A stretch of DNA of 36,330 nucleotides from positions 1-36,330 of the forward strand of contig JAQMWT010000254.1 in the NCBI GenBank assembly GCA_029834535.1. The letters are read 5' to 3'. Made by a program: the position numbers and the translations under genes. The notes beneath the pieces were generated by a model. That model searched no databases and was not told the DNA's origin. It was given only the letters and a program-made list of their open reading frames with translations. Origin of the DNA: Chrysophaeum taylorii (taxonomy: Eukaryota; Sar; Pelagophyceae; Pelagomonadales; Pelagomonadaceae). Below are positions 9,202 to 17,120 of this stretch, piece by piece. Position 1 is the first letter of the stretch. Each line of letters opens with the position of its first letter.

Positions 9202-9584
9202 GTAAAATGCATGCTGCGCATGTTGGCCAACGTAAAGCACACTCCTCCACTTCCACCTCGCTTCCTGCCTCCGAGCCTTTGTCTCGTCCACGTGCCGTTG
9301 CGCCCTATCTTATTATCCACGCCGATCTCATGTTTGCAGGCGTCCCTTCCTTCGTTTATCAAGACAGAGCATTTCTCACGTTTGTCGATGATCATACGCG
9401 CCGCCGCACACGTTACTTTGCTCCACGACACGATGCACTTACGAAAGCTCGTCAACTCGAACTTTTTCTGTCTACCGTGGTTCGCCCATTTGGATATCGC
9501 ATTGCCCTTATCTACACAGATCGTGACCGCTCTCTTATGGGCCAATTCGAAACCTTCTGTCTGGGCAACAACATCGCTCTCTAA
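8958..9584 (+). pseudogene. copia integrase, N-terminal part, ended by an in-frame TAA
   Basis: Integrase inserts the cDNA into the host genome. The frame is open from 8958, and the recognisable part starts with the GAG-pre-integrase zinc region 'LWHARLGHYSP ... CPACALGKMHAAH' (about 9075-9225). The catalytic core follows, with first Asp in 'IIHADLMF' (about 9313) and second Asp in 'LIYTDRD' (about 9508). It stops at TAA 9582-9584 after 'NNIAL', where the family usually has Gln, so CAA to TAA is the likely change. The third catalytic residue (Glu) lies beyond the stop in the same frame. There is no ATG at the start; translation would need a frameshift from gag-protease. Confidence 0.85.
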
Positions 9585-12119
9585 CGTGCTCCTGCAGCTC
9601 AGTCCAAAACTTCACAGGCGCACGCTTTTTCTGGTGTTGTGGAACGCTCTCGTCGCGCAACTGCTGATATTACTCGCACTCTTTTGGTGCATGCGCACCG
9701 TCCACCTGATTTTTGGCGTTGGGCCATGGAAACGGCCGACTTCATCTCTGAGCGCGTGCCAAACGCCACTAACCCTGGATATATGACGCCATATGAAATG
9801 CTACATGAAACTCTCCCCCGTGTCGATTTTCATCGTGTTTGGGGCTGTCCTGCTGCAATTCTTACTGGCGACAAATGGCCTACTCAAGCTATAACAGGTA
9901 TCTTCATTGGGTATCCCTCTGCCGGCCCTGGATATCGCATATTGCTTCAACGCGCCACTGGTCCCGTCATCCACACCTCGATTGACGTTGTTTTTGACGA
10001 AAATTTTGCTATGCGCAAGTCTCTATCCTCCCAACCCCTTCCTCCGCCTCTTGTGGATTCTCGTTTTCCTGACTTATTTTATTATGACCCTCGTTTATCT
10101 TCCGCCGTTGCTCCCTTGTCTCCTGTTTTTGATGCTCAGGAGCCGGCCTTATCGGGATTGATCACCCCTGAAACAATACCACAACCGTCAACGGACAATA
10201 CGAAACGTGCACCATTACGTCGAGCCAAACGGGGCCGACCGCGCAAAGTCGACCAAAGCGCATTACAAAAACCAACAAACTTTCATACTGGCGTTTGTCA
10301 ACAACGCAATGTCGATTCTGTTTCATCCTGTCACAATGTCAATTCTGTTTCCTCTGTCGCTTCTGTTTCCTCCTGTCACTCTTTGTATGTCTCTTATTCT
10401 AGCTTTCGTTTGTTAGTTCATAATGTCTTCCTTCCCCTTTGTTTAGCTAGCACCCTTGTTGATCCCCATGCACATGTTTGTTACTCTGCTTCCGAAGAAA
10501 CCTCTCAGTATTCATACATTGACGACACAAACATTACTTCCACCCCTTTACGTGAAGCTTTAGCTCAGACCAATCCTGAGCGTCCTGGCTGGTTGCAAGC
10601 CATCGCCAAAGAATATCATTCCCTTGGTCAGCTTGGTTGCTGGGATGTTGTTCGCGTTCCTTCGACTTTTTCTGGCAACATTTGTACCCTCAAGTGGATC
10701 CTCCGCAAGAAGTATGACTCTGGCCGCTTCAAATCGTACAAGGCTCGCCTCGTTGTCCGCGGTTACACCCAGGTTCACGGCGTTGATTATCACGACACCT
10801 ACTCGCCGGTTGCTAACATCGTCACAATCCGTTTCTTTCTAACCTTTGTCGCTGTTCATGACTGGGATTTGCACAAGTTGGATGTCAGCTCCGCTTTTAT
10901 CCAAGCTCCCATTGACGAAGACATATATGTCTGGCCACCCGAAGGCTATGCTCCACGCCAACCCACCGATGGTTCCAAACTCGTTTACAAGCTCCGTCGC
11001 TCTTGGTATGGTTGCAAACAAGCTTGTCGTAATTGGTGGCTTTATTTGGAACGCCTCCTTGTCAATGATTGTGGCTTCGTCCGCGGATCTGGTGACACTT
11101 GCAATTACAAGCTCGTGCTTAATTCTACCGCTGTCCTACGTCTCGTTCTTGTCGTTGATGATCTTCTTGTGGCGCACCCTCGTCATTGCATTGGCCATTA
11201 CCAAGCCTTCTTCCTCCGTTTCAGAACCTTCACTGACGTCAATGAGCTTGATCTCACCACTTACGTTGGTCTTCGCATTACGCGTGATCGCCCTCGAAGA
11301 ACACTCACTCTTGACCAATCCCATGCTATCCGTGAAATCCTTACCGAACATCGCTTCATCAACAGTAAACCTGAACTGACTCCCGCTCCCAAAGGTCTTC
11401 ATCTTTCTGCGGCTGATTGTCCTGCTCCTGGTTCTCCAGATCACATCTTCATGGAGCGCATCCCTTTTCGTCGTATTGTTGGCAGTATCCTATTTATTTC
11501 CCTTATGATTCGCCCTGATATCACTTGGTCCGTCAATCAGTGTGCGCGTTTTTTACACAATCCTGGTAAACCCCACTGGCACGCTTTATCCCACACTCTG
11601 CGTTATCTCAACGGTTCTCAGGATCTTGCCCTTATTCTTGTTCGCGATTCTACCCTTCGTCTCTGTGGTTATTCCGACTCCAGCTGGGCCGACGACCCTG
11701 ATGACCGCCACTCCACAACTGGTTTTTGTTTTCTCCTTGCCGGCTCTATGATCGCCTACAGCTCCCGCTCGCAGTACTTACTTGCTCGCTCTTCTTTTGA
11801 AGCTGAACTGCTCGCTCTTTGCGCCGCTACTGCTGAGCTCTCTTGGCTTCTCAAACTTTTTGATGACTTTGATCTCCCTCGTCACACGGTACCAATGTAT
11901 GTCGATAATAGCACCACCGTCACCCAAGTCCGTCTCCAATGTCTCACACGGCGCACCCGCCATATTGACATTCGCTTTTACAGCACCGCCGAATATCATC
12001 GCAACCACATCATTGATCTCCAACACATTCCTCGCCTTGACAACCTTAGCGATATCTTCACCCGCAGTACGGAAGCTCCTTCCTTTCTCCGGCTTCGTGC
12101 TCGTTACCTCACCTCGTGA
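9585..12119 (+). CDS. copia integrase C-terminus, reverse transcriptase and RNase H
   Basis: This continues the integrase frame after the TAA. The third catalytic residue is the Glu in 'SGVVERSRR' (about 9640). The copia-type integrase tail 'TPYEMLHETLP...HRVWGCPA' and the conserved 'DVVFDENFAMRK' follow. RT begins with 'REALAQTNPERPGWLQAIAK' (about 10550) and shows 'KARLVVRGYTQ', the first Asp block 'LHKLDVSSAFIQAPI' and the active site 'LVLVVDDLLVA' (about 11145-11175). RNase H has 'GYSDSSWADD', 'SSFEAELLAL' and 'MYVDNSTTV', and the end is 'HIPRLDNLSDIFTRSTE'. It stops at TGA 12117-12119. RT and RNase H are uninterrupted for 2.5 kb, so this copy may still have a working enzyme apart from the upstream stop. 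Confidence 0.95.
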   Translation, partial: RAPAAQSKTSQAHAFSGVVERSRRATADITRTLLVHAHRPPDFWRWAMETADFISERVPNATNPGYMTPYEMLHETLPRVDFHRVWGCPAAILTGDKWPTQAITGIFIGYPSAGPGYRILLQRATGPVIHTSIDVVFDENFAMRKSLSSQPLPPPLVDSRFPDLFYYDPRLSSAVAPLSPVFDAQEPALSGLITPETIPQPSTDNTKRAPLRRAKRGRPRKVDQSALQKPTNFHTGVCQQRNVDSVSSCHNVNSVSSVASVSSCHSLYVSYSSFRLLVHNVFLPLCLASTLVDPHAHVCYSASEETSQYSYIDDTNITSTPLREALAQTNPERPGWLQAIAKEYHSLGQLGCWDVVRVPSTFSGNICTLKWILRKKYDSGRFKSYKARLVVRGYTQVHGVDYHDTYSPVANIVTIRFFLTFVAVHDWDLHKLDVSSAFIQAPIDEDIYVWPPEGYAPRQPTDGSKLVYKLRRSWYGCKQACRNWWLYLERLLVNDCGFVRGSGDTCNYKLVLNSTAVLRLVLVVDDLLVAHPRHCIGHYQAFFLRFRTFTDVNELDLTTYVGLRITRDRPRRTLTLDQSHAIREILTEHRFINSKPELTPAPKGLHLSAADCPAPGSPDHIFMERIPFRRIVGSILFISLMIRPDITWSVNQCARFLHNPGKPHWHALSHTLRYLNGSQDLALILVRDSTLRLCGYSDSSWADDPDDRHSTTGFCFLLAGSMIAYSSRSQYLLARSSFEAELLALCAATAELSWLLKLFDDFDLPRHTVPMYVDNSTTVTQVRLQCLTRRTRHIDIRFYSTAEYHRNHIIDLQHIPRLDNLSDIFTRSTEAPSFLRLRARYLTS

Positions 12120-12184
12120 CTTCGCCCTGATATCTCCTGTCTCTTTCTGCCACAATGCCTCTAGTGACGTCTTCCTTCAAGCTT

Positions 12185-12296
12185 CTCCTCTGTGAGCGTC
12201 TCACTTACCCCTTTTTCCTTCTTCCTTTTTCTTTTCCAGCACCTGTGTGAGGACCTCACTTACCCCTTTTTCCTTTTCTTTCTTTTCCAGCACCTG
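12185..12296 (+). repeat. polypyrimidine/hairpin tandem repeat next to the copia 3' LTR
   Basis: Two imperfect units each contain a GTGAG...CTCAC hairpin (GTGAGCGTCTCAC and GTGAGGACCTCAC), then ACTTACCCC, a long T/C tract, and CCAGCACCTGTG. The unit start resembles the LTR start (TGTGAGGAAG...ACTTACCCC), so this may be expanded LTR-edge sequence. The T/C tracts ending in CCAG look like 3' splice acceptors. A normal retrotransposon would have a purine-rich tract here on the sense strand. The same repeats stand inverted in element 2 at 12532-12640. Confidence 0.7.
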
Positions 12297-12392
12297 TGTG
12301 AGGAAGCTATGACACTTACCCCTGCACCACGTATCTAGTATCCCTGCGTCATTCCCTTATCGCTGGTCTAACGCCCCATTCCAGTTGCAACA
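12297..12392 (+). repeat. 3' LTR of copia element 1
   Basis: 96 bp, TGTGAGGAAG...CAGTTGCAACA, followed by the target duplication GCACT and then TGT, the last bases of composite A. Confidence 0.95.
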
Positions 12393-12435
12393 GCACTTGT
12401 TTTTTACTAACGTTTGAGTAAATGCACAACGCTGA

Positions 12436-12531
12436 TGTGACAACTGGAATGGGGCGTTAGACTAGCGACAAGGGAATGACGTAGGGATACGAGATACGTG
12501 GTGCAGGGGTAAGTGTCATAGCTTCCTCACA
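12436..12531 (-). repeat. 3' LTR of copia element 2
   Basis: Begins TGTGACAACTGG and ends TTCCTCACA on the plus strand, the inverse of the element 1 LTR. Confidence 0.95.
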
Positions 12532-12705
12532 CAGGTGCTGGAAAAGAAAGAAAAGGGAAAAGGGGTAAGTGAGGTCCTCACACAGGTGCTGGAAAAGAAA
12601 AAGGAAGAAGGAAAAGGGGGTAAGTGAGACGCTCACAGAGGAGAGTTGAGGAAGACGTCAATAGAGGCATTGTGGCAGAAAGAAACAGGAGAGATCAGGG
12701 CGAAG

Positions 12706-13494
12706 TCACGAGGTGAGGTAACGAGCACGAAGCCGGAGGAAGGAAGGAGCTTCCGTACTGCGGGTGAAAATATCGCTAAGGTTGTGAAGGCGGGGAATGT
12801 GTTGGAGATCAATGATGTGGTTGCGATGATATTCGGCGGTGCTGTAAAAGCGAATGTCAATATGGCGGGTGCGCCGTGTAAGACATTGGAGACGGACTTG
12901 GGTGACGGTGGTGCTATTATCGACATACATTGGTACCGTGTGACGAGGGAGATCAAAGTCATCAAAAAGTTTGAGAAGCCAAGAGAGCTCAGCAGTAGCG
13001 GCGCAAAGAGCGAGCAGTTCAGCTTCAAAAGAAGAGCGAGCAAGTAAGTACTGCGAGCGGGAGCTGTAGGCGATCATAGAGCCGGCAAGGAGAAAACAAA
13101 AACCAGTTGTGGAGTGGCGGTCATCAGGGTCGTCGGCCCAGCTGGAGTCGGAATAACCACAGAGACGAAGGGTAGAATCGCGAACAAGAATAAGGGCAAG
13201 ATCATGAGAACCGTTGAGATAACGCAGAGTGTGAGATAAAGCGTGCCAGTGAGGTTTACCAGGATTGTGGGGAAAACGCGCACACTGATTGACGGACCAA
13301 GTGATATCAGGGCGAGTCATGATGGAGATAAATAGGATACAGCCAACAATACGACGAAAAGGGATGCGCGCCATGAAGATGTGATCTGGAGAACCAGGAG
13401 CAGGACAATCAGCCGCAGAAAGATGAAGACCTTTGGGAGCGGGAGTCAGTTCAGACATCCAACTCGTGCAAATCCCAGTCATGAACAGCGACAA
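12706..13494 (-). pseudogene. copia element 2 RT fragment joined to RNase H
   Basis: The frame reads the very start of RT core block A in another phase, then jumps to 'ELTPAPKGLHLSAADCPAPG' of the RT thumb and on to an intact RNase H ('GYSDSSWADD', 'SSFEAELLAL', 'YVDNSTTV'). The junction at about 13453 removes what in element 1 is 10890-11380, including the VDD active site. Element 1 has GATGTCAGCTCC at the left breakpoint and AAACCTGAACTGACTCCC at the right. The joined form GATGTCTGAACTGACTCCC is consistent with joining at a one- or two-base match. RT activity is impossible. Confidence 0.85.
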
Positions 13495-14458
13495 ATGTTA
13501 GAAAGAAACGGATCGTGACGATGTTAGCAACCGGCAAGTAGGTGTCGTGATAATCAATGCCGTGAACTTGGGTGTAACCGCGGACAACGAGGCGAGCCTT
13601 GTACGATTTGAAGCGGCCAGAGTCACACTTCTTGCGGAGGATCCGCTTGAGGGTACAAATGTTGCCAGAAAAAGTCGAAGGAAGGCGAACAACATCCCAG
13701 CAACCAAGCTGACCAAGGGAGTGATATTCTTTGGCGATGGCTTGCAACCAGCCAGGGCGCTCAGGATTGGTCTGAGCTAAAGCTTCACGTAAATGGGTGG
13801 AAGTAACTGTGTGTGGACTCGTCAATGTATGAATACTGAGAGGTTTCTTCGGAAGCAGAGTAATAAACATGTGCATGGGGATCAACAAGGGTGTTAGCAA
13901 AACAAAGGGAAAGGAAGACATAATGAACTAACAAATGAAAGCTAGCATAAGAGACATACAAAGAGTGACAGGAGGAAACAGTAGCGACAGAGGAAACAGA
14001 ATCGACATTGTGACAGGATGAAACAGAATCGACATTGCGTTGTTGACAAACGCCAGTAACATTGCGTTGTAAGTTTGTTGGTTTTTGTAATGCGCTTTGG
14101 TCGACTTTGCGCGGTCGGCCCCGTTTGGCTCGACGTAATGGTGCACGTTTCGTATTGTCCGTCGACGGTTGTGGTATTGTTTCAGGGGTGATCAGTCCCG
14201 ATAAGGCCGGCTCCTGAGCATCAAAAACAGAAGACAAGGGAGCAACGGCGGAAGATAAACGAGGGTCGTAATAAAATAAGTCAGGAAAACGAGAATCCGC
14301 AAGAGGCGGAGGAAGGGGTTGAGAGGACAGAGACTTACGCATAGCAAAATTTTCGTCAAAAACAACGTTGAAGTTCCTTCGGTGGTTGACATTGCATGAA
14401 ATCTGATAATCGAAACTGTCAGCAAAATCGAGGTCTGAAGAACGAACACCTGCTACCA
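13495..14458 (-). pseudogene. copia element 2 leader, integrase tail and RT N-terminus
   Basis: Just inside the 5' LTR is a PBS (TGGTAGCAGGTG, ending at 14458). A leader of about 80 bp follows, and then the sequence jumps to 'NVVFDENFAMRK' of the integrase/RT linker, so all of gag, protease and the integrase core are gone. The frame 14459-13785 runs through the linker. After a frame change near 13815 it continues as 'REALAQTNPERPGWLQAIAK' and 'KARLVVRGYTQ' to 'DWDLHELDV', where the second deletion begins. The leader differs from that of element 1, so the two belong to distinct subfamilies. Confidence 0.8.
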
Positions 14459-14554
14459 TGTGACAACTGGAATGGGGCGTTAGACTAGCGATAAGGGAAT
14501 GACGTAGGGATACTAGATACGTGGTGCAGGGGTAAGTGTCATATCTTCCTCACA
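14459..14554 (-). repeat. 5' LTR of copia element 2
   Basis: 96 bp, TGTGACAACTGG...CTTCCTCACA on the plus strand, followed by the target duplication GCTGA. Confidence 0.95.
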
Positions 14555-14742
14555 GCTGATGTAGATAATCTCTCTCTCTCCCTTCTCAACGGAACGAACG
14601 CAACCTGATTTGCCTACATACTACACTTGCTACACTTGTACAAATGACGTACATCTAGACGAACTACTGCTATGCGCTCTGGCTTGTCTGGTTCGTCCGC
14701 TTGGCGCCCTCGGGCAGTCAAGCGCCCGCAAAGGTGTTGCGT

Positions 14743-15318
14743 TTAAGACGCGGCCATATCGACGTCGGAAGCGGTTGAAGGCGAGGTGGGCGGGAACGGT
14801 GCGGCGGGCGCGGGAGCGAACGGAGCGGGCGCCGCGGCTTTGGCCGAGGGGCGGAATGTCCCGAGGAAAGCCTTGCGGAGCTCGGCGACTTTCATCTGGC
14901 GCGTGCCGGGCTTGCCGTCGGTCTTAGGGACTTGGAGCTTGAGGCCCATCAGCTTGGCCCTTCGCACGAGGTCCATCCTTTTTGCCGTCTCGATCTCGAT
15001 CGACGTTGGCGGCAGCTCCTCGCACAGGGCCGCGAGGGCATCACGTTGGGCATCTCGGGTGGCCTCCTGAGCAGCAAGCCGTTCGCCCGTCGAAGGCTGC
15101 GGCGCCGAGGGCTTGAACCACTTGACTCTGGCATACTTGTGTTCGAACTGGTCGAGGTAGGCGTCGAGCTTCTTCCAGCCGATCGCGACGTAGTTGACCG
15201 GCCGCTACAGCTGCTCACCGCCGTTCAGCTGATTCTTGAACTTCATGACATGCCGTTTTTTTATATTCTCGCGGGCGTGCTTTTGCTTCTCGCTCCTCGC
15301 GCCCTCCTCGTGTATCTG
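14743..15318 (-). pseudogene. unknown gene with one in-frame TAG; Ala/Pro-rich C-terminus
   Basis: One frame runs from about 15318 to a TAA at 14743, broken only by TAG at 15205-15207. A candidate ATG is at 15244-15246, but coding-like sequence (basic, K/R/E-rich) extends upstream of it. After the TAG come 'YVAIGWKKLDAYLDQFEHKY' and 'KWFKPSAPQPSTGERL'. A helical E/A/R-rich stretch, a basic segment 'MDLVRRAKLMGLKLQVPK', 'KVAELRKAFLG' (faintly SAP-like) and a low-complexity A/P tail ending 'DVDMAAS' follow. I do not recognise the family. GC content and style resemble the coiled-coil/DUF6589 gene at 23-27 kb. No introns are visible. It is probably transposon cargo or a transposase part. Confidence 0.5.
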
Positions 15319-15970
15319 GCAGCTGTCACCACTTACTAATAAACCAAAGGCCGGCCCAATGCATGGGGTGTCGGCTAATTACTCCCAGCACCGTGGCGCG
15401 TGCAATCAGAGTCGCCGGGCGGTCAGAGGGCACGTAGATGGCCTGTCGCCAGTTGTCACGGTCTTGAGCGATGGAGTACCATATCTTAGTGCTTATGTAA
15501 AATATTCGGAGTGCCTAGATGAGACCCAGCCGTACGTGAACTATCTTCGCCTCGTTTTTGAGACCGCGGACATTCGGACTCACTGTCAACTTCGTCGTCA
15601 ACTTCCTTCCACGCCCCCCGGCCATACCTCGTCCCTCTGCGAACGTTCCGGAAGCCAACCGGCCCGTTCGGGAGGCGAACAGGTGCCAACCTACGCCGGG
15701 AGGACCGGTGCCCTCGCAAGGGAGGCGAACATGTGCCAACCTACGCCGGGAGGACCGATTCCGTCACAAGGAGCGGGTTCAGAAGGCACCGTCCTCCATC
15801 GCGAAAAGTATGGCGCTATGAGAGACTTAAAGGTTGAGTGTATAATCAGGGTAAGGGTCAAGAGAGCGTCATTAGGGCCCAGGGCTTAGGGATATAGGAT
15901 AGGTGGTGTCATAGTTTGATATTTGATATAGGGTTTAGTGCATCCCCAACGCTGGTTAAAGGGCGGAGTC
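15319..15970. other. no recognisable gene
   Basis: Open frames on both strands overlap and show no family features. The stretch contains one 50-bp tandem duplication (listed separately). Confidence 0.4.
15671..15770. repeat. 50-bp tandem duplication
   Basis: Two adjacent 50-bp units share GGAGGCGAACANGTGCCAAC, CTACGCCGGGAGGACCG and a 3' CAAG, with several differences between them. The copy number is only two, so it is a minisatellite seed or a duplication inside a former gene. Confidence 0.8.
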
Positions 15971-15974
15971 TGTG

Positions 15975-16048
15975 TGTCTTTAAAGGTCGACTGCTAAGAG
16001 GGGTGTGTGTGTGTGGCGCATGAAGGATGAGGGTGGTTTCGTGGGGTA
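15975..16048 (-). repeat. copy of the ~75-bp 'TTTAAATGTCGAC' unit
   Basis: TGTCTTTAAAGGTCGACTGC, then a G/T-rich stretch and GAAGGATGAGGGTGG. It is followed by GTAGGAGGGATGTGCCTG, which also follows the unit at 29894. This copy stands alone, without helicase arms nearby. Confidence 0.85.
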
Positions 16049-16142
16049 GGAGGGATGTGCCTGTGTGACCCCAAGATCTGAAACTAGGCCGTAATTTCAA
16101 CTAATCTGAGTCATCGATTTGGCATGCTAACTTTTGCGTGTC

Positions 16143-16456
16143 TGTGGCGTAAGGAGAATTTAGGCCTACCTGGCGTGCCTTCGAATCCTGGCTCGCCGCT
16201 CGCGCCCGTGCCCTTGATGGAGTCACTGGACGAGGATGGCCGTTCTCCCGCCACACAACCACAAACAACTTCCGTGCCTGGTCCTCACAACTTGAGGATC
16301 GGCTGTTGCTTTATGATTAAGAACACTTGAATCACAGAAATCAGGGAAGATGATGTCATAGAGAAAACTGACATCATCAGAACGGAGTACGGTGCCCCTG
16401 ACAAGGGGGGGGGCTAGAAGAGGGGTAAGCCTTAGGTGGCGGGAGTTGCCGCCACA
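16143..16456 (-). repeat. 3' LTR of the gypsy element
   Basis: 314 bp with TGTGGCG / CGCCACA ends. It carries the internal inverted repeat ATGATGTCA...TGACATCAT around 16350-16377. The adjacent purine-rich stretch on the minus strand just upstream (AGGGGAG at about 16460-16468) is a candidate polypurine tract. Confidence 0.95.
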
Positions 16457-16496
16457 GGACTCCCCTGGTAAGAATTCGAGCTGCCCCAGCGAGGTG

Positions 16497-17120
16497 CTAG
16501 CGCGAGGAGCGCGGCTTCGCCTTACGAGCATCTCGTGAACGAATCTTCTGGTAAACGCGGGTGATGACCGGTTCAGGAACTCGGCCACTGCGTAAAGTAA
16601 ACTTGGGGATCAACACATCAATCTCGTGCGGAGCGAAATCCGTGACACAAGGAGTTGTGTTGGAGGAAATTCTGGACTTGTCGGTGAAACTTCGACCTTC
16701 AACGTCCTTGAACTCGGGCTTGAGTTTGCGGTGCGAAAGGTGAGGGGTCGGCTTGAAATAAGCGACATCATCGTTCGGACCCAAATCGGAGTAGAAATGT
16801 AGAGCAACACGATCATTTTGGTAATCGTAAGGCTCGTAAACTTCGGCAACATAAACCTTCTTGTGCCAATCACAGCGCTTCCGGTCAGGAATCCGGAAAA
16901 CAACAAACTTGCCGTGCTGATAATCATCACGGAAGGTTTCTCCGGGTTTGCGGATGGTTTGATCAACGATCGGAGGTACCATCACAGGCGTGATCTGACT
17001 AACATGAACACGTTGTTCTTCGGGCGAAGAGTCGAGAGACTCCATCCTATAGGTGACCGGGGAAAGACGTTCCTTGATAATAAACGGGCCGCGCCATTCC
17101 GGTCGAAGTTTGTTCTGGGG
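16497..17120 (-). pseudogene. gypsy integrase C-terminus and extension, after a frameshift
   Basis: This continues the polyprotein in a new frame. 'NKLRPEWRGPFIIKERLSPV' then 'TYRM' is the GPY/F module that follows the integrase core. Beyond it is an extension of about 170 residues with a charged/aromatic segment ('WHKKVYVAEVYEPYDYQNDR' then 'VALHFYSDLG') of the kind that could fold as a small chromo- or Tudor-like barrel, and a basic tail 'RSRDARKAKPRSSR'. Such tails can steer integration to particular chromatin. The chromodomain aromatic cage is not clearly visible. The frame break lies near a run of five C (minus strand) at about 17116-17125. Confidence 0.75.

Larger units (their letters stand above)
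7031..12392 (+). mobile_element. Ty1/copia LTR retrotransposon, nearly complete (element 1)
   Basis: Two 96-bp LTRs (7031-7126 and 12297-12392, three differences) bound gag, protease, integrase, RT and RNase H in copia order. The 5-bp target duplication GCACT lies at 7026-7030 and 12393-12397. The coding region is damaged only by a frame change between protease and integrase and by one TAA in integrase. The insertion is 3 bp inside the right terminus of composite A. The LTRs are unusually short for a copia element of 5.4 kb. Confidence 0.95.
4323..12400. mobile_element. composite element A: palindromic helicase-arm element with nested insertions
   Basis: Two inverted arms (about 4323-5180 and 5709-7030) face each other across a centre at 5180-5709. 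Each arm runs, from outside in, as a terminus (ACAAGTGCAGGCCAG / CTGGCCTGCACTTGT), an array of the AGTAAGTTCACC repeat, and a decayed helicase C-terminus. The right terminus is broken by the copia element. GCCTGCACT ends at 7030, and the remaining GCACTTGT follows the copia 3' LTR at 12393-12400, with GCACT counted twice as the target duplication. The centre holds 80-bp repeat units, an LTR remnant and a scrap of the nuclease gene found whole in composite B. Flanks are A on the left and T on the right, compatible with A^T insertion, but no longer TSD is visible. It could be a Helitron-derived structure or a TIR DNA transposon that captured helicase sequence. Confidence 0.65.
12436..14554 (-). 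mobile_element. Ty1/copia element 2, internally deleted, opposite orientation
   Basis: LTRs of 96 bp at 12436-12531 and 14459-14554 (three differences) are flanked by the 5-bp duplication GCTGA at 12431-12435 and 14555-14559. It is the same family as element 1, but only 2.1 kb against 5.4 kb. Gag, protease, most of integrase and the RT catalytic core are missing. With intact LTRs, PBS and 3' repeats but no full gene set, it looks like a non-autonomous derivative that moved using enzymes from full copies. Its 3' LTR faces that of element 1 across 43 bp. Confidence 0.95.

Noticed and set aside
14555..15318. GTAAGT near 15335 as a splice donor of the minus-strand gene.
   Set aside because: There is no matching acceptor or clear upstream exon, so the gene is described without introns.
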